A stretch of 35,847 nucleotides of DNA from an uncultured Methanobrevibacter sp. (GCF_946184425.1 NZ_CAMHFP010000019.1:1-35847), one strand, 5' to 3'. Positions 24,100 to 31,835 are shown, numbered from the stretch's first letter. Translations and numbers: made by a program. The notes: generated by a model from the sequence alone, not told the origin.

Positions 24100-24423
24100 T
24101 CATCTTAGGAGTAGTAAGATTAAACTTGAATTAAAGCAAATTCTTAATAGAATTTCAGAAAATATGATAAATAAAAATGTAGGTATAAAACAAACCTTCA
24201 AATATATTTTAAACAAGGAATATTCCTGTTTAAAATACTTTTCATAGATAGCAGAATAATCTCTAGAATGATAACTACTTATAAGTAATATAATGCCGGG
24301 TAAAATTTCTAAAAAAGATTTGTTATTTAGTAATATAGATAAACCTGTGAAAATAATCAAAATTAATAAATATAGGCATATAGTAATTTTCTTTAATCTA
24401 TATAATTCCTCATTAAATGACAT
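24100..24423 (-). CDS. Small membrane protein between the direct repeats (second gene)
   Basis: The 107-aa product has three or four hydrophobic segments (about residues 12-32, 36-50, 72-90 and 92-106) and a central charged stretch (HSRDYSAIYEKYFKQEY). TAGGTGAT stands just before ATG 24423. It lies 34 bp after the 115-aa gene, presumably in one transcript. The pair is bracketed by repeats B and C, as if it were a mobile cassette. Superinfection exclusion or toxin/immunity roles would suit but are unsupported. Confidence 0.58.
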   Translation of the reverse strand: MSFNEELYRLKKITICLYLLILIIFTGLSILLNNKSFLEILPGIILLISSYHSRDYSAIYEKYFKQEYSLFKIYLKVCFIPTFLFIIFSEILLRICFNSSLILLLLR

Positions 24424-24457
24424 TTAATCACCTAAATATAAAATAGGATAATTTAAA

Positions 24458-24805
24458 TTAGGAATCTTCTCCTAATTTAATAATCAATATTGTTATTATA
24501 AATAATATCAAAAAAATTAATCCAAACCAATTAAAGTACCATAAAACTGAAACTACGCAAAGAATACCATATAAAACGCATAGATAATTATCATTTTCAA
24601 TTTTATATGAAGATACATAAATAATGAAAGCCAATAAGATGTCAACAACTGTTGTTACAATCAAGGGTATCAGTAAATCAATATCTAAATATGCCCTCAG
24701 ACCAAATTTAGTCAGCATGAAAATTATGAAAAGAATCCATAAAATAAAATAAAAATAAGCGATGCATCTTGCTAATTGACGACCATTCTCTTTTCGTACA
24801 AACAT
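24458..24805 (-). CDS. Small membrane protein between the direct repeats (first gene)
   Basis: The 115-aa product has four hydrophobic helices (about residues 14-32, 39-65, 76-90 and 91-110), a basic N-terminus (MFVRKENGRQLAR) and an acidic end. GAGGGTC precedes ATG 24805. Repeat C begins about 75 bp upstream and may carry its promoter on one strand. No family is recognised. Codon and base composition are more AT-rich than the neighbouring integrase, which suggests later acquisition. Confidence 0.58.
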   Translation of the reverse strand: MFVRKENGRQLARCIAYFYFILWILFIIFMLTKFGLRAYLDIDLLIPLIVTTVVDILLAFIIYVSSYKIENDNYLCVLYGILCVVSVLWYFNWFGLIFLILFIITILIIKLGEDS

Positions 24806-24878
24806 ATATTGACCCTCTTGTTAATAGAATTAATATATCTTTATTTTACTATAAATATTTAATCAAATCATCAGAAGA

Positions 24879-24983
24879 ACATTAACGGCTGGGGTTAGCT
24901 ATTCAAAACTTACTTTCTAGAATCCTTGCATATATATCCCAGTTTAAAAATCAAATCCAAATCCAAAAAGGTTGCCGTTAATG
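24879..24983. repeat. 105-bp intergenic repeat, copy C
   Basis: The ends are perfect inverted repeats (CATTAACGGC and GCCGTTAATG, 10 bp), and the centre is TTGCATATATATCCCAGT. Copies B and C lie in the same orientation on either side of the two membrane protein genes. The interval 24806-25101 holds nothing else recognisable. Confidence 0.7.
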
Positions 24984-25101
24984 TCAAATCCAGTTCATCA
25001 AATTAAAAGAAAAATATTAGCTATTGATTATATCAGGGTTGGCATCAAGTATTAGGAATGTTTGGCAATGGCATTCAACAGGGTCAAATGCCATCACAAG
25101 A

Positions 25102-26235
25102 TTATTTTCCTATCTGTGCTTTAAGGAGTTCAAAATCCTTTTTCATCGATCGGATATCTGCCACTTCTCGCTTAAGGACCTCAAGTTCAGTTTCCAATTT
25201 CTTTTTATCATTTTCCAGTTGCATGAACTCAGGAGACTTGATTGATAGCTTTTCAACATCCATATTGATTGTTACGGCAGGCAAATGCCTGATGTATTCA
25301 TATTTCAACTCTTCAGGATTGGTCATGAAATAAACGGAATCAGTTACGTTTTTAGCCTTTCCCTGCAAATCGTTGACCTTGTCTATGCTCATGCCGTCGT
25401 TGTATAATGCGCTTGCATGGAATTTCCTCAGCATGTGGCTTCTGAATCTAGCATATTTTCCAACATTTCCAAGATTCAATGTATCGTTTATTTTTTGAAA
25501 TGATCTTCCAAGATGTGTTGGGCTTACATCGAATAGGGGGCTGTCATTTTTAACTGAATCTGTGCGTGTTAAAATATATGCATTGATTGCATTTACTGCT
25601 TCTGGACTGCAATATGTGATATAATATTTGTTTGTTTTTTTCCTTCGGAGATTGAAGGTAGGCACGACATCATCCTTTTCGTTCAAGAAATCAATTACCT
25701 CAAAAATGTCCATTCTGCGCCTAGGTATATATTCTGATACTGCATCTATGTAATCCTGTATGGTTAAACTCAATGCTTCTGCTCTGGCACAACCGCTTGA
25801 ACATGAAAACAGTATTATGGCTTTCATCAATGGTGAAGATATTTTAAATGCTTCCCTTATCACTTCTTTGTCAGGCAAATCCTTATAGTAGATTGGCTGG
25901 GGTTTTCTCAAAGACTGTTGGGTAACTCTAGGCAATGATTGTATTTCAATGTCATAGAATTTGTAAAAGAATTTGATGCTCCAGATGTGTTTTTTCACAG
26001 TGCTTGCAGCATAATTCTGTAACAGGTGGTGTCTGAATTCAATCAGTTTAGCTCTTAAACGGCAATTTTTCCATCTTACATTGTTCTTTTCATCTTCTTC
26101 AGCTTCCATCAGAAGTTCCTCAAGTGACATGTCGAAATATTCACAGTACTTCCGAAGTGAAAGGTTATAGTTGTTCTGTGTCTGTTTTGAATGATTGCAA
26201 CTTAAACACATATTCTTAATGAGCTCGTTATTCAT
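25102..26235 (-). CDS. Tyrosine recombinase / integrase
   Basis: This 377-aa enzyme would integrate and excise the element by site-specific recombination. An N-terminal SAM-like core-binding domain (about residues 12-95) contains two Cys pairs (CLSC, early). The catalytic domain shows R151 in SGCARAEALSL, a lysine near 203 (TNKYYITY), HxxR at H267/R270 in SHMLRKFHA, and the nucleophile candidate Y302 in DSVYFMTN. A coiled coil forms the C-terminus (about 335-377), which is unusual and may aid oligomerisation. AGGTGAT precedes ATG 26235. It stands at the right-hand edge of the element, next to chromosomal genes. Confidence 0.9.
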   Translation of the reverse strand: MNNELIKNMCLSCNHSKQTQNNYNLSLRKYCEYFDMSLEELLMEAEEDEKNNVRWKNCRLRAKLIEFRHHLLQNYAASTVKKHIWSIKFFYKFYDIEIQSLPRVTQQSLRKPQPIYYKDLPDKEVIREAFKISSPLMKAIILFSCSSGCARAEALSLTIQDYIDAVSEYIPRRRMDIFEVIDFLNEKDDVVPTFNLRRKKTNKYYITYCSPEAVNAINAYILTRTDSVKNDSPLFDVSPTHLGRSFQKINDTLNLGNVGKYARFRSHMLRKFHASALYNDGMSIDKVNDLQGKAKNVTDSVYFMTNPEELKYEYIRHLPAVTINMDVEKLSIKSPEFMQLENDKKKLETELEVLKREVADIRSMKKDFELLKAQIGK

Positions 26236-26274
26236 GCTATCACCTATGTATTTTATTTTTTAAATATTGTTAGA

Positions 26275-26294
26275 GAGAGCATTTGAAAAGTAAT
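26275..26294 (-). promoter_or_regulatory. 20-bp box shared with the regulator promoter (integrase side)
   Basis: This is an exact copy, on the minus strand, of the box at 23349-23368. It is 40 bp before the integrase start and about ten bases upstream of a TATA-like ATATTTAAAA. It may be an operator shared with the regulator gene or, alternatively, one of two inverted recombination sites. Confidence 0.6.
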
Positions 26295-26315
26295 ATTTTT
26301 CCGACAAAATCTATA

Positions 26316-26335
26316 AGTATGACAACTTTCATACT
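26316..26335. promoter_or_regulatory. Palindromic operator before the carboxymuconolactone decarboxylase-like gene
   Basis: AGTATGA and TCATACT (7-bp arms, 6-bp spacer) lie between a TATA-like CTATAA (26311-26316) and ATG 26342. No ribosome binding site precedes the ATG, so transcription probably starts at or near it. A repressor bound here would cover the transcription start. Confidence 0.5.
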
Positions 26336-26341
26336 ATCTAT

Positions 26342-26692
26342 ATGAAAGGAGATGTTTATTACGGTAAAGGTATAAGAGAGTTAAAAGACAGTCACCCGGA
26401 CTTATTTGAATTAGTATCCAACATTAACGATACTGTATGGGACGGTAAGGTTATAGATTACAAAACTCAAAAATTGATTGCTATTGGTATTACTGCTTCC
26501 CGTGCTGATCCAAGAGCTACCAAAAAACAAATGAGGAGTGCAATTGAAGTATTGGGCATCACAAAAGAAGAAATTGTTGATGTTTTAAGAGTTGTCTTAT
26601 TGACTTCTGGTATGCCAGCATTTTCAAAATCACTTCAAATTTTAAACAGTGTTACTGAAGCTATCGAAGAAGAAAGGGAAGATAAAGCTTAA
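26342..26692 (+). CDS. Carboxymuconolactone decarboxylase-family protein lacking the CxxC motif
   Basis: This 116-aa all-helical protein shows the family pattern: KLIAIGITASRADPRATKKQ followed by a helix and GITKEEIVDVLRVVLLTSGMP. AhpD-type members have a redox CxxC and a nearby His in the helix after AIGIT. Here those positions carry no Cys, so peroxidase-reductase activity is unlikely and the true role is unknown. The gene is probably read from a leaderless mRNA under the palindromic operator. It is the first gene outside the integrated element. Confidence 0.82.
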   Translation: MKGDVYYGKGIRELKDSHPDLFELVSNINDTVWDGKVIDYKTQKLIAIGITASRADPRATKKQMRSAIEVLGITKEEIVDVLRVVLLTSGMPAFSKSLQILNSVTEAIEEEREDKA

Positions 26693-26799
26693 AATCCCTC
26701 TGATTTTGAAGTTTTTGAAAAGATTATAATAGTAATGTTTAGAAGAGTTAACAAATAATATAACTCTTGAACTCTTTTTTTAGTAAGGATTTTCTTAAA

Positions 26800-27732
26800 T
26801 TAACCTAGAATTTGATGCATCATTATTAAAATGCAAAATCCGATAAACAAAATCATTCCTGGATTAATAATTATTGTTTTAAACGGTTTGGATAATGTTA
26901 TTTTTTCACAAAGATTTTCTAAGTTAATGTTTTTGTGGCGATATAGTTTTAATGCACCTATCAAAAACGAAACAAGTATTATCGCTAAATAAATTATCAC
27001 TATTGACAAATCAAAAGGTTGCATTGGCCCTGAAATCATGTTTTCCACACTTTTTCCAACAAATAAGCTTACAACTGATCCCATCAAATTAACTATAATG
27101 TGAAGTAGTATGGTGTATTTTAATTTTCCTGTTTTTATGTAAACATATGCGAAAAATCCTCCCAATAGGAATGCATAGAAAAACTGGTTTAGATTTCCAT
27201 GAATTAAACCGAATATTAATGAAGATAAAAGTATTGAGACTTTAGCCCCATATTTTATTGTTCTGTCGATTAGTAATTTTCTAAACAGTATCTCTTCAAA
27301 AATAGGTCCGATAATACTTATTAACAATAGATTCAACCAAATGTCAGTTGAATTTATTAGTGTCTGTACGGGATTTATTACATCAAGAGGTGTAAAAAAG
27401 CTGATTATTGAAGTAATTATTAATCCTATTATATTTCCTATCCACATAAGGGTTATTGTTATTGCGAGATATGTTAAAAATTTTTTAATGGATAATTCTT
27501 GTTTTTCTGGTTTTTGTGAATCTAGTTTTTTCATTAGATAGATTAAAATTGGAAATGGTAAGACATAATTGCAAATAGCTGATATTATTGTGAGTGAATT
27601 TAAATTATTGATTAAAGTAAGATTTAACACTCCAGCTATATTGATTATGATTATTTGAAGGATTATTGTAAGAATTGCATATACTAAATAATTAATTCCT
27701 ATTTTTGAGAAAAATTTTTTATGGATATTCAA
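26800..27732 (-). CDS. CPBP-family intramembrane metalloprotease
   Basis: This 310-aa protein has about eight membrane helices. The conserved CPBP (CAAX protease/Abi) motifs are present: FEEILFRKLL with EExxxR, then LIFGLIHGN with the FxxxH histidine, and LLHIIVNLMG with HxxxN. Members process prenylated proteins or confer self-immunity to bacteriocin-like peptides. It stands alone on the minus strand between the CMD-like gene and the ferredoxin gene, and its role in this organism is unknown. Confidence 0.88.
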   Translation of the reverse strand: MNIHKKFFSKIGINYLVYAILTIILQIIIINIAGVLNLTLINNLNSLTIISAICNYVLPFPILIYLMKKLDSQKPEKQELSIKKFLTYLAITITLMWIGNIIGLIITSIISFFTPLDVINPVQTLINSTDIWLNLLLISIIGPIFEEILFRKLLIDRTIKYGAKVSILLSSLIFGLIHGNLNQFFYAFLLGGFFAYVYIKTGKLKYTILLHIIVNLMGSVVSLFVGKSVENMISGPMQPFDLSIVIIYLAIILVSFLIGALKLYRHKNINLENLCEKITLSKPFKTIIINPGMILFIGFCILIMMHQILG

Positions 27733-27789
27733 ACACTCACCAATTAACTTTTTAGTTTTGAATTCTTATTTACTTTTATCTATAAAAAG

Positions 27790-27845
27790 TTTAGGCGTTC
27801 CAAAATATTTATAAGGTATTGTCAATAAATTTAGTCATACCTAAA
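27790..27845 (+). promoter_or_regulatory. Two DtxR-like boxes around the ferredoxin promoter
   Basis: TTTAGGCGTTCCAAAA (27790-27805) and TTTAGTCATACCTAAA (27830-27845) are imperfect palindromes of the TTTAGG-N4-CCTAAA type recognised by DtxR/MntR-like metal regulators. They flank a TATA-like ATATTTATAA (27805-27814). A bound repressor would block transcription of the ferredoxin gene when metal is sufficient. Confidence 0.55.
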
Positions 27846-27861
27846 AAAAGAGGTGTGTAAA

Positions 27862-28143
27862 ATGGGAGGAAGACATGGACGAGGTCATTCATCATTGGGC
27901 TTGGAATTGGGTATGCATTTATTTTCTGAATTTTTAAGGTCATCACATAAATCACGGTGGCGTATTGGTAATAATATTCACAAATGTATGTTATGTGGAA
28001 AATGTGAGTTTGTCTGTCATTCACGGGCTATTTCTGTAAGCAGACATAATAAAACCTGGACATTGAATAACAGGCGTTGCAATCAATGTTTGGAATGTGT
28101 GATGAAATGTCCTGCACGTTGTCTTACACAGGTTAGGATATAG
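27862..28143 (+). CDS. Two-cluster 4Fe-4S ferredoxin-like protein
   Basis: The product has 93 residues when started at ATG 27862, which has AGGTGTG upstream. A Gly/His-rich N-terminus (MGGRHGRGHSSLG) is followed by two 4Fe-4S motifs. The first is CMLCGKCEFVCH, where the usual Pro after the last Cys is His. The second is CNQCLECVMKCP. It would transfer electrons in the cytosol. The His-rich head may bind metal. Its own promoter carries two DtxR-like boxes, so it is likely metal-regulated together with the P-type ATPase operon downstream. Confidence 0.85.
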   Translation: MGGRHGRGHSSLGLELGMHLFSEFLRSSHKSRWRIGNNIHKCMLCGKCEFVCHSRAISVSRHNKTWTLNNRRCNQCLECVMKCPARCLTQVRI

Positions 28144-28195
28144 TTTCCAATTTTAGGATTGCTTAAATCTTTTATTTTTTTCATTATTTCTATTT

Positions 28196-28243
28196 TTTGG
28201 TTTAACTAAATTATTATCTTAATTTTTTTTTAGTTTAACCAAA
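28196..28243. terminator. 15-bp inverted repeat after the ferredoxin gene
   Basis: TTTGGTTTAACTAAA and TTTAGTTTAACCAAA form an inverted repeat with one mismatch and an 18-base loop holding a long T run. It lies 50 bp after the ferredoxin stop and probably ends that transcript. It also resembles a degenerate DtxR-like box pair, so a regulatory role is possible. Confidence 0.4.
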
Positions 28244-28319
28244 TTTTATTCTTTGCTTTGCCTAAAAAACCTCTTAAAATCGAATAATTTATATAGGGGT
28301 TTTGAGTTAATATAGTATG

Positions 28320-28397
28320 TCAGATAACTTATGCAATTAAATTGGGGATGTGAGGATTGCTAAGTTATTTTGCATAAATAATCAAATTACTTTTTTC
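28320..28397 (+). ncRNA. Candidate small RNA between the ferredoxin and P-type ATPase operon
   Basis: A TATA element (TTTATATAGG, 28289-28298) is followed at the right distance by a segment in which TTATGCAA (28329-28336) pairs with TTGCATAA (28370-28377). A T run (28390-28396) then ends it. No open frame covers the stretch. The layout promoter-stem-T-run suggests a roughly 75-base RNA; this is inference only. Confidence 0.25.
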
Positions 28398-28434
28398 TGA
28401 GCTTCGAGTTAAATTTGTACAATATTTAATTGTA

Positions 28435-28509
28435 TTTAGGTTTACCTAAAACTTATATAATATTGTAACTAATATAATATTGTAATTGAATAATTTAGTT
28501 TTGCCTAAA
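28435..28509 (+). promoter_or_regulatory. Two DtxR-like boxes around the P-type ATPase operon promoter
   Basis: TTTAGGTTTACCTAAA (28435-28450), a nearly perfect palindrome, and TTTAGTTTTGCCTAAA (28494-28509) flank the TATA-like CTTATATAA (28452-28460). The layout is the same as before the ferredoxin gene, which strongly suggests one metal-responsive regulator controls both. Confidence 0.62.
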
Positions 28510-28546
28510 TTATTTCAATGAATAAATAATTTTTTTAGGATGTGAA

Positions 28547-28816
28547 ATGATGTTACGTAATGATATTATTGACAAATGTGTAGAACATAAACATGCATTG
28601 ATTTTTGCAGCAGGAATCGCAACTGCTATTGTAGGTAAAAAAATAATTGAATCTAAAACCGTAAAAGATGCAGCTACCCGTGGAATGGCAACTGTAATGT
28701 CAGCTAAACAAGATGCTGAAGAATGTTTCCAGGACATGAAAGAAAATGCAGAAGAAATTGTAATCGATGCTCACGAAGAAGATAAAAAAGAAATCTACGT
28801 AGAAGCTAAAGATTAA
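28547..28816 (+). CDS. Small membrane-anchored protein partner of the P-type ATPase (DUF6110-like)
   Basis: The 89-aa product has a basic/His N-terminus (CVEHKHAL), one membrane helix (about residues 18-33, FAAGIATAIVGKK) and a charged helical tail. The pattern (helix, then KIIESKTVKDAATRGMATVM) resembles the DUF6110 family, short proteins found next to heavy-metal P-type ATPases in Firmicutes. The start is ATG 28547 with AGGATGTGA upstream. It is followed 24 bp later by the ATPase gene and shares its DtxR-like promoter. A chaperone or regulatory subunit role is inferred. Confidence 0.68.
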   Translation: MMLRNDIIDKCVEHKHALIFAAGIATAIVGKKIIESKTVKDAATRGMATVMSAKQDAEECFQDMKENAEEIVIDAHEEDKKEIYVEAKD

Positions 28817-28839
28817 TTTTATTTTTTTAAGGTTGAAAA

Positions 28840-30987
28840 ATGAAATTTCAAGTAATGTATGATAACGGGCCTCGTTTAAGGGTTCGTTCTGGCCAATGGG
28901 CCTTCACTCAAAAGGAAGGTTATGGTCTTGCTTCATTACTTTTGGATCAAAGTTTTGTATATGAGGTATATACTTCCCATAGAAATGGAAGTATTACAAT
29001 ATACTATGAGGAAAGTATTGAAAATAAACAGAAAATATTCAATATCCTTAAAGGAATTACATTTGATGATTTGTTTGAAGCTGAACCTACACAGACTCAG
29101 GTTTCAAAAGAAATCACTGATGATTTTTATCTCAAATTATCTAAAATGATTTTTAAAAGGGTTTTGGGAAGACTGTTCTTGCCGATTCCTATTAAAAATG
29201 TTTTAACAATATATCGTGCTTTAAGATATGTTGCTGAAGGTTTGGATAGTTTAACAAGTTTCCGTGTTGATGTTGCACTTCTTGACGGTGCGGCAGTAGC
29301 CGGTGCATTGTTGCAAAAACAATATAGGCCTGCAAGTTCCATGATGTTCTTATTGTCTATATCCGATGAACTTGAAGATTATACTTTACAAAAAGCTAAA
29401 TCAACTCTTAAAGATAGTTTAGCTTTAAATATTGACACTGTATGGGTAATTGGAGAAGATGGTGAGGAAAAACAATGTCCTGCTGTTGACATTGATAAAG
29501 GCGATAAAATCAAAGTTCACATGGGAGATGTAATTCCTGTTGATGGAAAAGTAATCGAAGGGGAAGGAATGGTTAATGAGGCTTCCATGACTGGAGAGCC
29601 ATTGGCCGTTCACAAAAGACCTGGCAAAACAGTTCATGCGGGAACTGTAATTGAAGAAGGAAATCTGATTGTTGAAGTTTACTCAATGAATAAGGAAACA
29701 AGATTAAATAAAATTATTGATTTAATTGAAAACTCAGAAGAACTTAAGGCTGATACACAAAGTAAGGCCGAAAAACTTGCTGATTCTATTGTTCCATACA
29801 GTTTCATTGCAACAGCTTTAACATATCTCATTACACGCAATCCGTCAAAAGCGTTATCTGTGTTAATGGTTGATTTTTCATGTGCAATTAAGTTGACTAC
29901 TCCATTATCCATCATATCTGCAATGCGCGAAGCATCTGATAACCGGATGATGATTAAAGGTGGTAAATTCCTTGAAAACTATGCGAATGCTGATACAATT
30001 GTATTTGACAAGACCGGAACTTTAACTAATGCGGCACCAAAAGTCGTTGATATCATTCCAATGTCTAGAAGATACACCCGTGATGAAATCCTGACTATGG
30101 CTGCATGTATTGAAGAGCACTTTGCACATAGTATTGCTACGGCTATTGTAAAACAGGCTGAAGAAGAGGGTTTAAAGCATGAGGAAGATCACAGTGAAGT
30201 TAAATACATTGTAGCTCATGGTATTGCAACGGAATATGATGGAAAACGTGCAGTAATAGGTTCCAAACATTTCTTGTTTGATGATGAAGGAGTCAAATTA
30301 ACAAAAACTCAGGAGAAAAAAATCAAAAAACAAGCTAAAGAACATTCTGTAGTTTACCTTGCTATTGATGGAAAACTTGAAGGTATAATCTGCATTGATG
30401 ACCCTGTACGCGAAGAAGCGAAATATGTCATTGAAGAACTCAAGTCATTAGGCATTGAAAATGTCATAATGCTTACGGGTGACAGTGAAAGTGGTGCAAG
30501 GGCAGGTGCAAAGGCTTTAGGCATTACAGAATACCGGTCTCAAGTACTTCCTGAAGATAAATCCAGAATTGTTGAAGAACTTAAAGAAGAAGGAAAAACT
30601 GTTATAATGGTGGGTGATGGTATTAATGATTCACCGGCACTTGCGGCAGCAGATGTTTCCGTTTCAATGAAAAATTCATCAGATATTGCTCGTGAAGTTG
30701 CAGACATATCTTTGCTTTCCGATGATTTGTATGATCTTGTTACACTCAGAAAACTAAGTGTTGGAATGCTTGACAAGATCAATACTAACTACCGAAATAT
30801 TGTTGCGGTTAATGGTTCACTTCTTGTTTTAGGAGTATTGGGTGTAATTCCACCGTCAACATCTTCAATGATACATAACTTATCTACAATGTTATTTGGA
30901 GCAATGAGTACTAAATCCGTCCTCAAAGACGAAGATTATACTGAAGGTATAGAAGTAGAAGCTATTGAAGTAGCTGATGCTTCTTAA
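28840..30987 (+). CDS. P1B-type metal-transporting ATPase without a CPC motif
   Basis: This 715-aa membrane pump uses ATP to export a metal ion. Seen motifs are TGEP at 251-254 (actuator domain), the phosphorylation site DKTGT at 390-394, MLTGDSESGA, and GDGINDSPAL from residue 592. The ion-binding membrane helix reads SCAIKLTTP at 347-355, where CPx-type pumps have CPC or SPC. No N-terminal CxxC metal-binding domain is present; the N-terminal 100 residues are a different alpha/beta domain. The DtxR-like boxes before the operon point to manganese or iron as cargo, but this is inferred. Confidence 0.88.
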   Translation: MKFQVMYDNGPRLRVRSGQWAFTQKEGYGLASLLLDQSFVYEVYTSHRNGSITIYYEESIENKQKIFNILKGITFDDLFEAEPTQTQVSKEITDDFYLKLSKMIFKRVLGRLFLPIPIKNVLTIYRALRYVAEGLDSLTSFRVDVALLDGAAVAGALLQKQYRPASSMMFLLSISDELEDYTLQKAKSTLKDSLALNIDTVWVIGEDGEEKQCPAVDIDKGDKIKVHMGDVIPVDGKVIEGEGMVNEASMTGEPLAVHKRPGKTVHAGTVIEEGNLIVEVYSMNKETRLNKIIDLIENSEELKADTQSKAEKLADSIVPYSFIATALTYLITRNPSKALSVLMVDFSCAIKLTTPLSIISAMREASDNRMMIKGGKFLENYANADTIVFDKTGTLTNAAPKVVDIIPMSRRYTRDEILTMAACIEEHFAHSIATAIVKQAEEEGLKHEEDHSEVKYIVAHGIATEYDGKRAVIGSKHFLFDDEGVKLTKTQEKKIKKQAKEHSVVYLAIDGKLEGIICIDDPVREEAKYVIEELKSLGIENVIMLTGDSESGARAGAKALGITEYRSQVLPEDKSRIVEELKEEGKTVIMVGDGINDSPALAAADVSVSMKNSSDIAREVADISLLSDDLYDLVTLRKLSVGMLDKINTNYRNIVAVNGSLLVLGVLGVIPPSTSSMIHNLSTMLFGAMSTKSVLKDEDYTEGIEVEAIEVADAS

Positions 30988-31017
30988 TTTTTCTTTTTTT
31001 TCTTGAGTTTTTTTTAA
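30988..31017 (+). terminator. T-rich terminator after the P-type ATPase gene
   Basis: Several runs of T (up to eight) follow the stop codon directly, which is the usual archaeal termination signal. The ABC permease gene starts 90 bp later with its own AGTGAT ribosome binding site. Confidence 0.45.
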
Positions 31018-31076
31018 AGTTTTTATATGATGATAACATAATTAGTAATGTATAAAAATTTTAATTAAGTGATGAA

Positions 31077-31826
31077 ATGTTTAATAATTATAAAAATAAA
31101 TTCGTTCCATTAATTTTACCAATAATTCTAATCTTTTTCTGGTATCTGATTACTAATGGTTTGGGATTATTTTCTTCATACATTTTGCCAGGCCCAATAG
31201 ATGTACTCAACTCTGCTTGGGTGGTTATAGAAAATGGCAAACTTCTTACAAATACTGTTGACACTTTATTTAAAGTATTTGCAGGTTTGATTTTGGCATC
31301 TGTTGTAGCTATTCCATTGGGAATCTTGCTTGGATGGTATAAGACTTTGGAAGATTTGGCTACTTTTGTAATCAGTATCCTAAGACCAATCCCTCCGGTT
31401 GCATGGATTCCGTTTTCAATTTTATGGTTTGGAATTGGAACTGTTCCTGCAGTATTTATCATATTTATGGGATGTGTGTTCCCTATTTTAGTATATACCA
31501 TTGATGGAGTAAAAAGAACTGATAAGGTTTTAGTCGAATCCGCTCAAACTTTAGGAGCAAACGACTGGAATGTTTTAAGACGTGTTGTTGTACCGTCAAC
31601 AGTTCCATATATTGTTTCTGGTTTAAAAGTGGGAATTGGTATTGCTTTGATGTGTACCATTTCTGCTGAGATGATTGGTTCAAGCAGTGGTTTAGGTTAT
31701 ATGATTTTAACTGCAACAAATCTCTTTGATACTGGTACTACTGTTGTAGGTATGCTTGTAATAGGTTTAATTGGACTTGTATTTGATTTTGTATTTACAA
31801 AAGCTCAAAACAGGATATTCTGGTAG
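31077..31826 (+). CDS. ABC transporter permease, SsuC/TauC type
   Basis: This 249-aa permease of the nitrate/sulfonate/taurine class has about six membrane helices. The family segment RPIPPVAWIPFSILWFG and the coupling motif region ESAQTLGANDWNVLRRVVVP (the EAA loop contacting the ATPase) are intact. The gene is followed by its ATPase. No periplasmic-type binding protein gene is seen next to them, so the substrate cannot be deduced. Candidates in the family include sulfonates, nitrate, and thiamine precursors. Confidence 0.88.
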   Translation: MFNNYKNKFVPLILPIILIFFWYLITNGLGLFSSYILPGPIDVLNSAWVVIENGKLLTNTVDTLFKVFAGLILASVVAIPLGILLGWYKTLEDLATFVISILRPIPPVAWIPFSILWFGIGTVPAVFIIFMGCVFPILVYTIDGVKRTDKVLVESAQTLGANDWNVLRRVVVPSTVPYIVSGLKVGIGIALMCTISAEMIGSSSGLGYMILTATNLFDTGTTVVGMLVIGLIGLVFDFVFTKAQNRIFW

Positions 31827-31835
31827 GTGTGTTAA

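Noticed and set aside
24026-24946. TATA-like TTGCATATATAT blocks in repeats B and C as ordinary promoters
   Set aside because: Copy B lies between convergent gene ends, where neither strand has a gene to serve, so a simple promoter role does not explain the repeat family.
23990-24983. Repeats B and C as a CRISPR array
   Set aside because: Only two copies of over 100 bp with a 780-bp coding interval and no spacer-repeat pattern or cas genes.
22815-26235. 14-base match (AGCTCGTTATTCAT) between the hairpin loop at 22815 and the integrase start region
   Set aside because: A 14-base match is expected by chance in 36 kb of AT-rich sequence; no further similarity extends around it.
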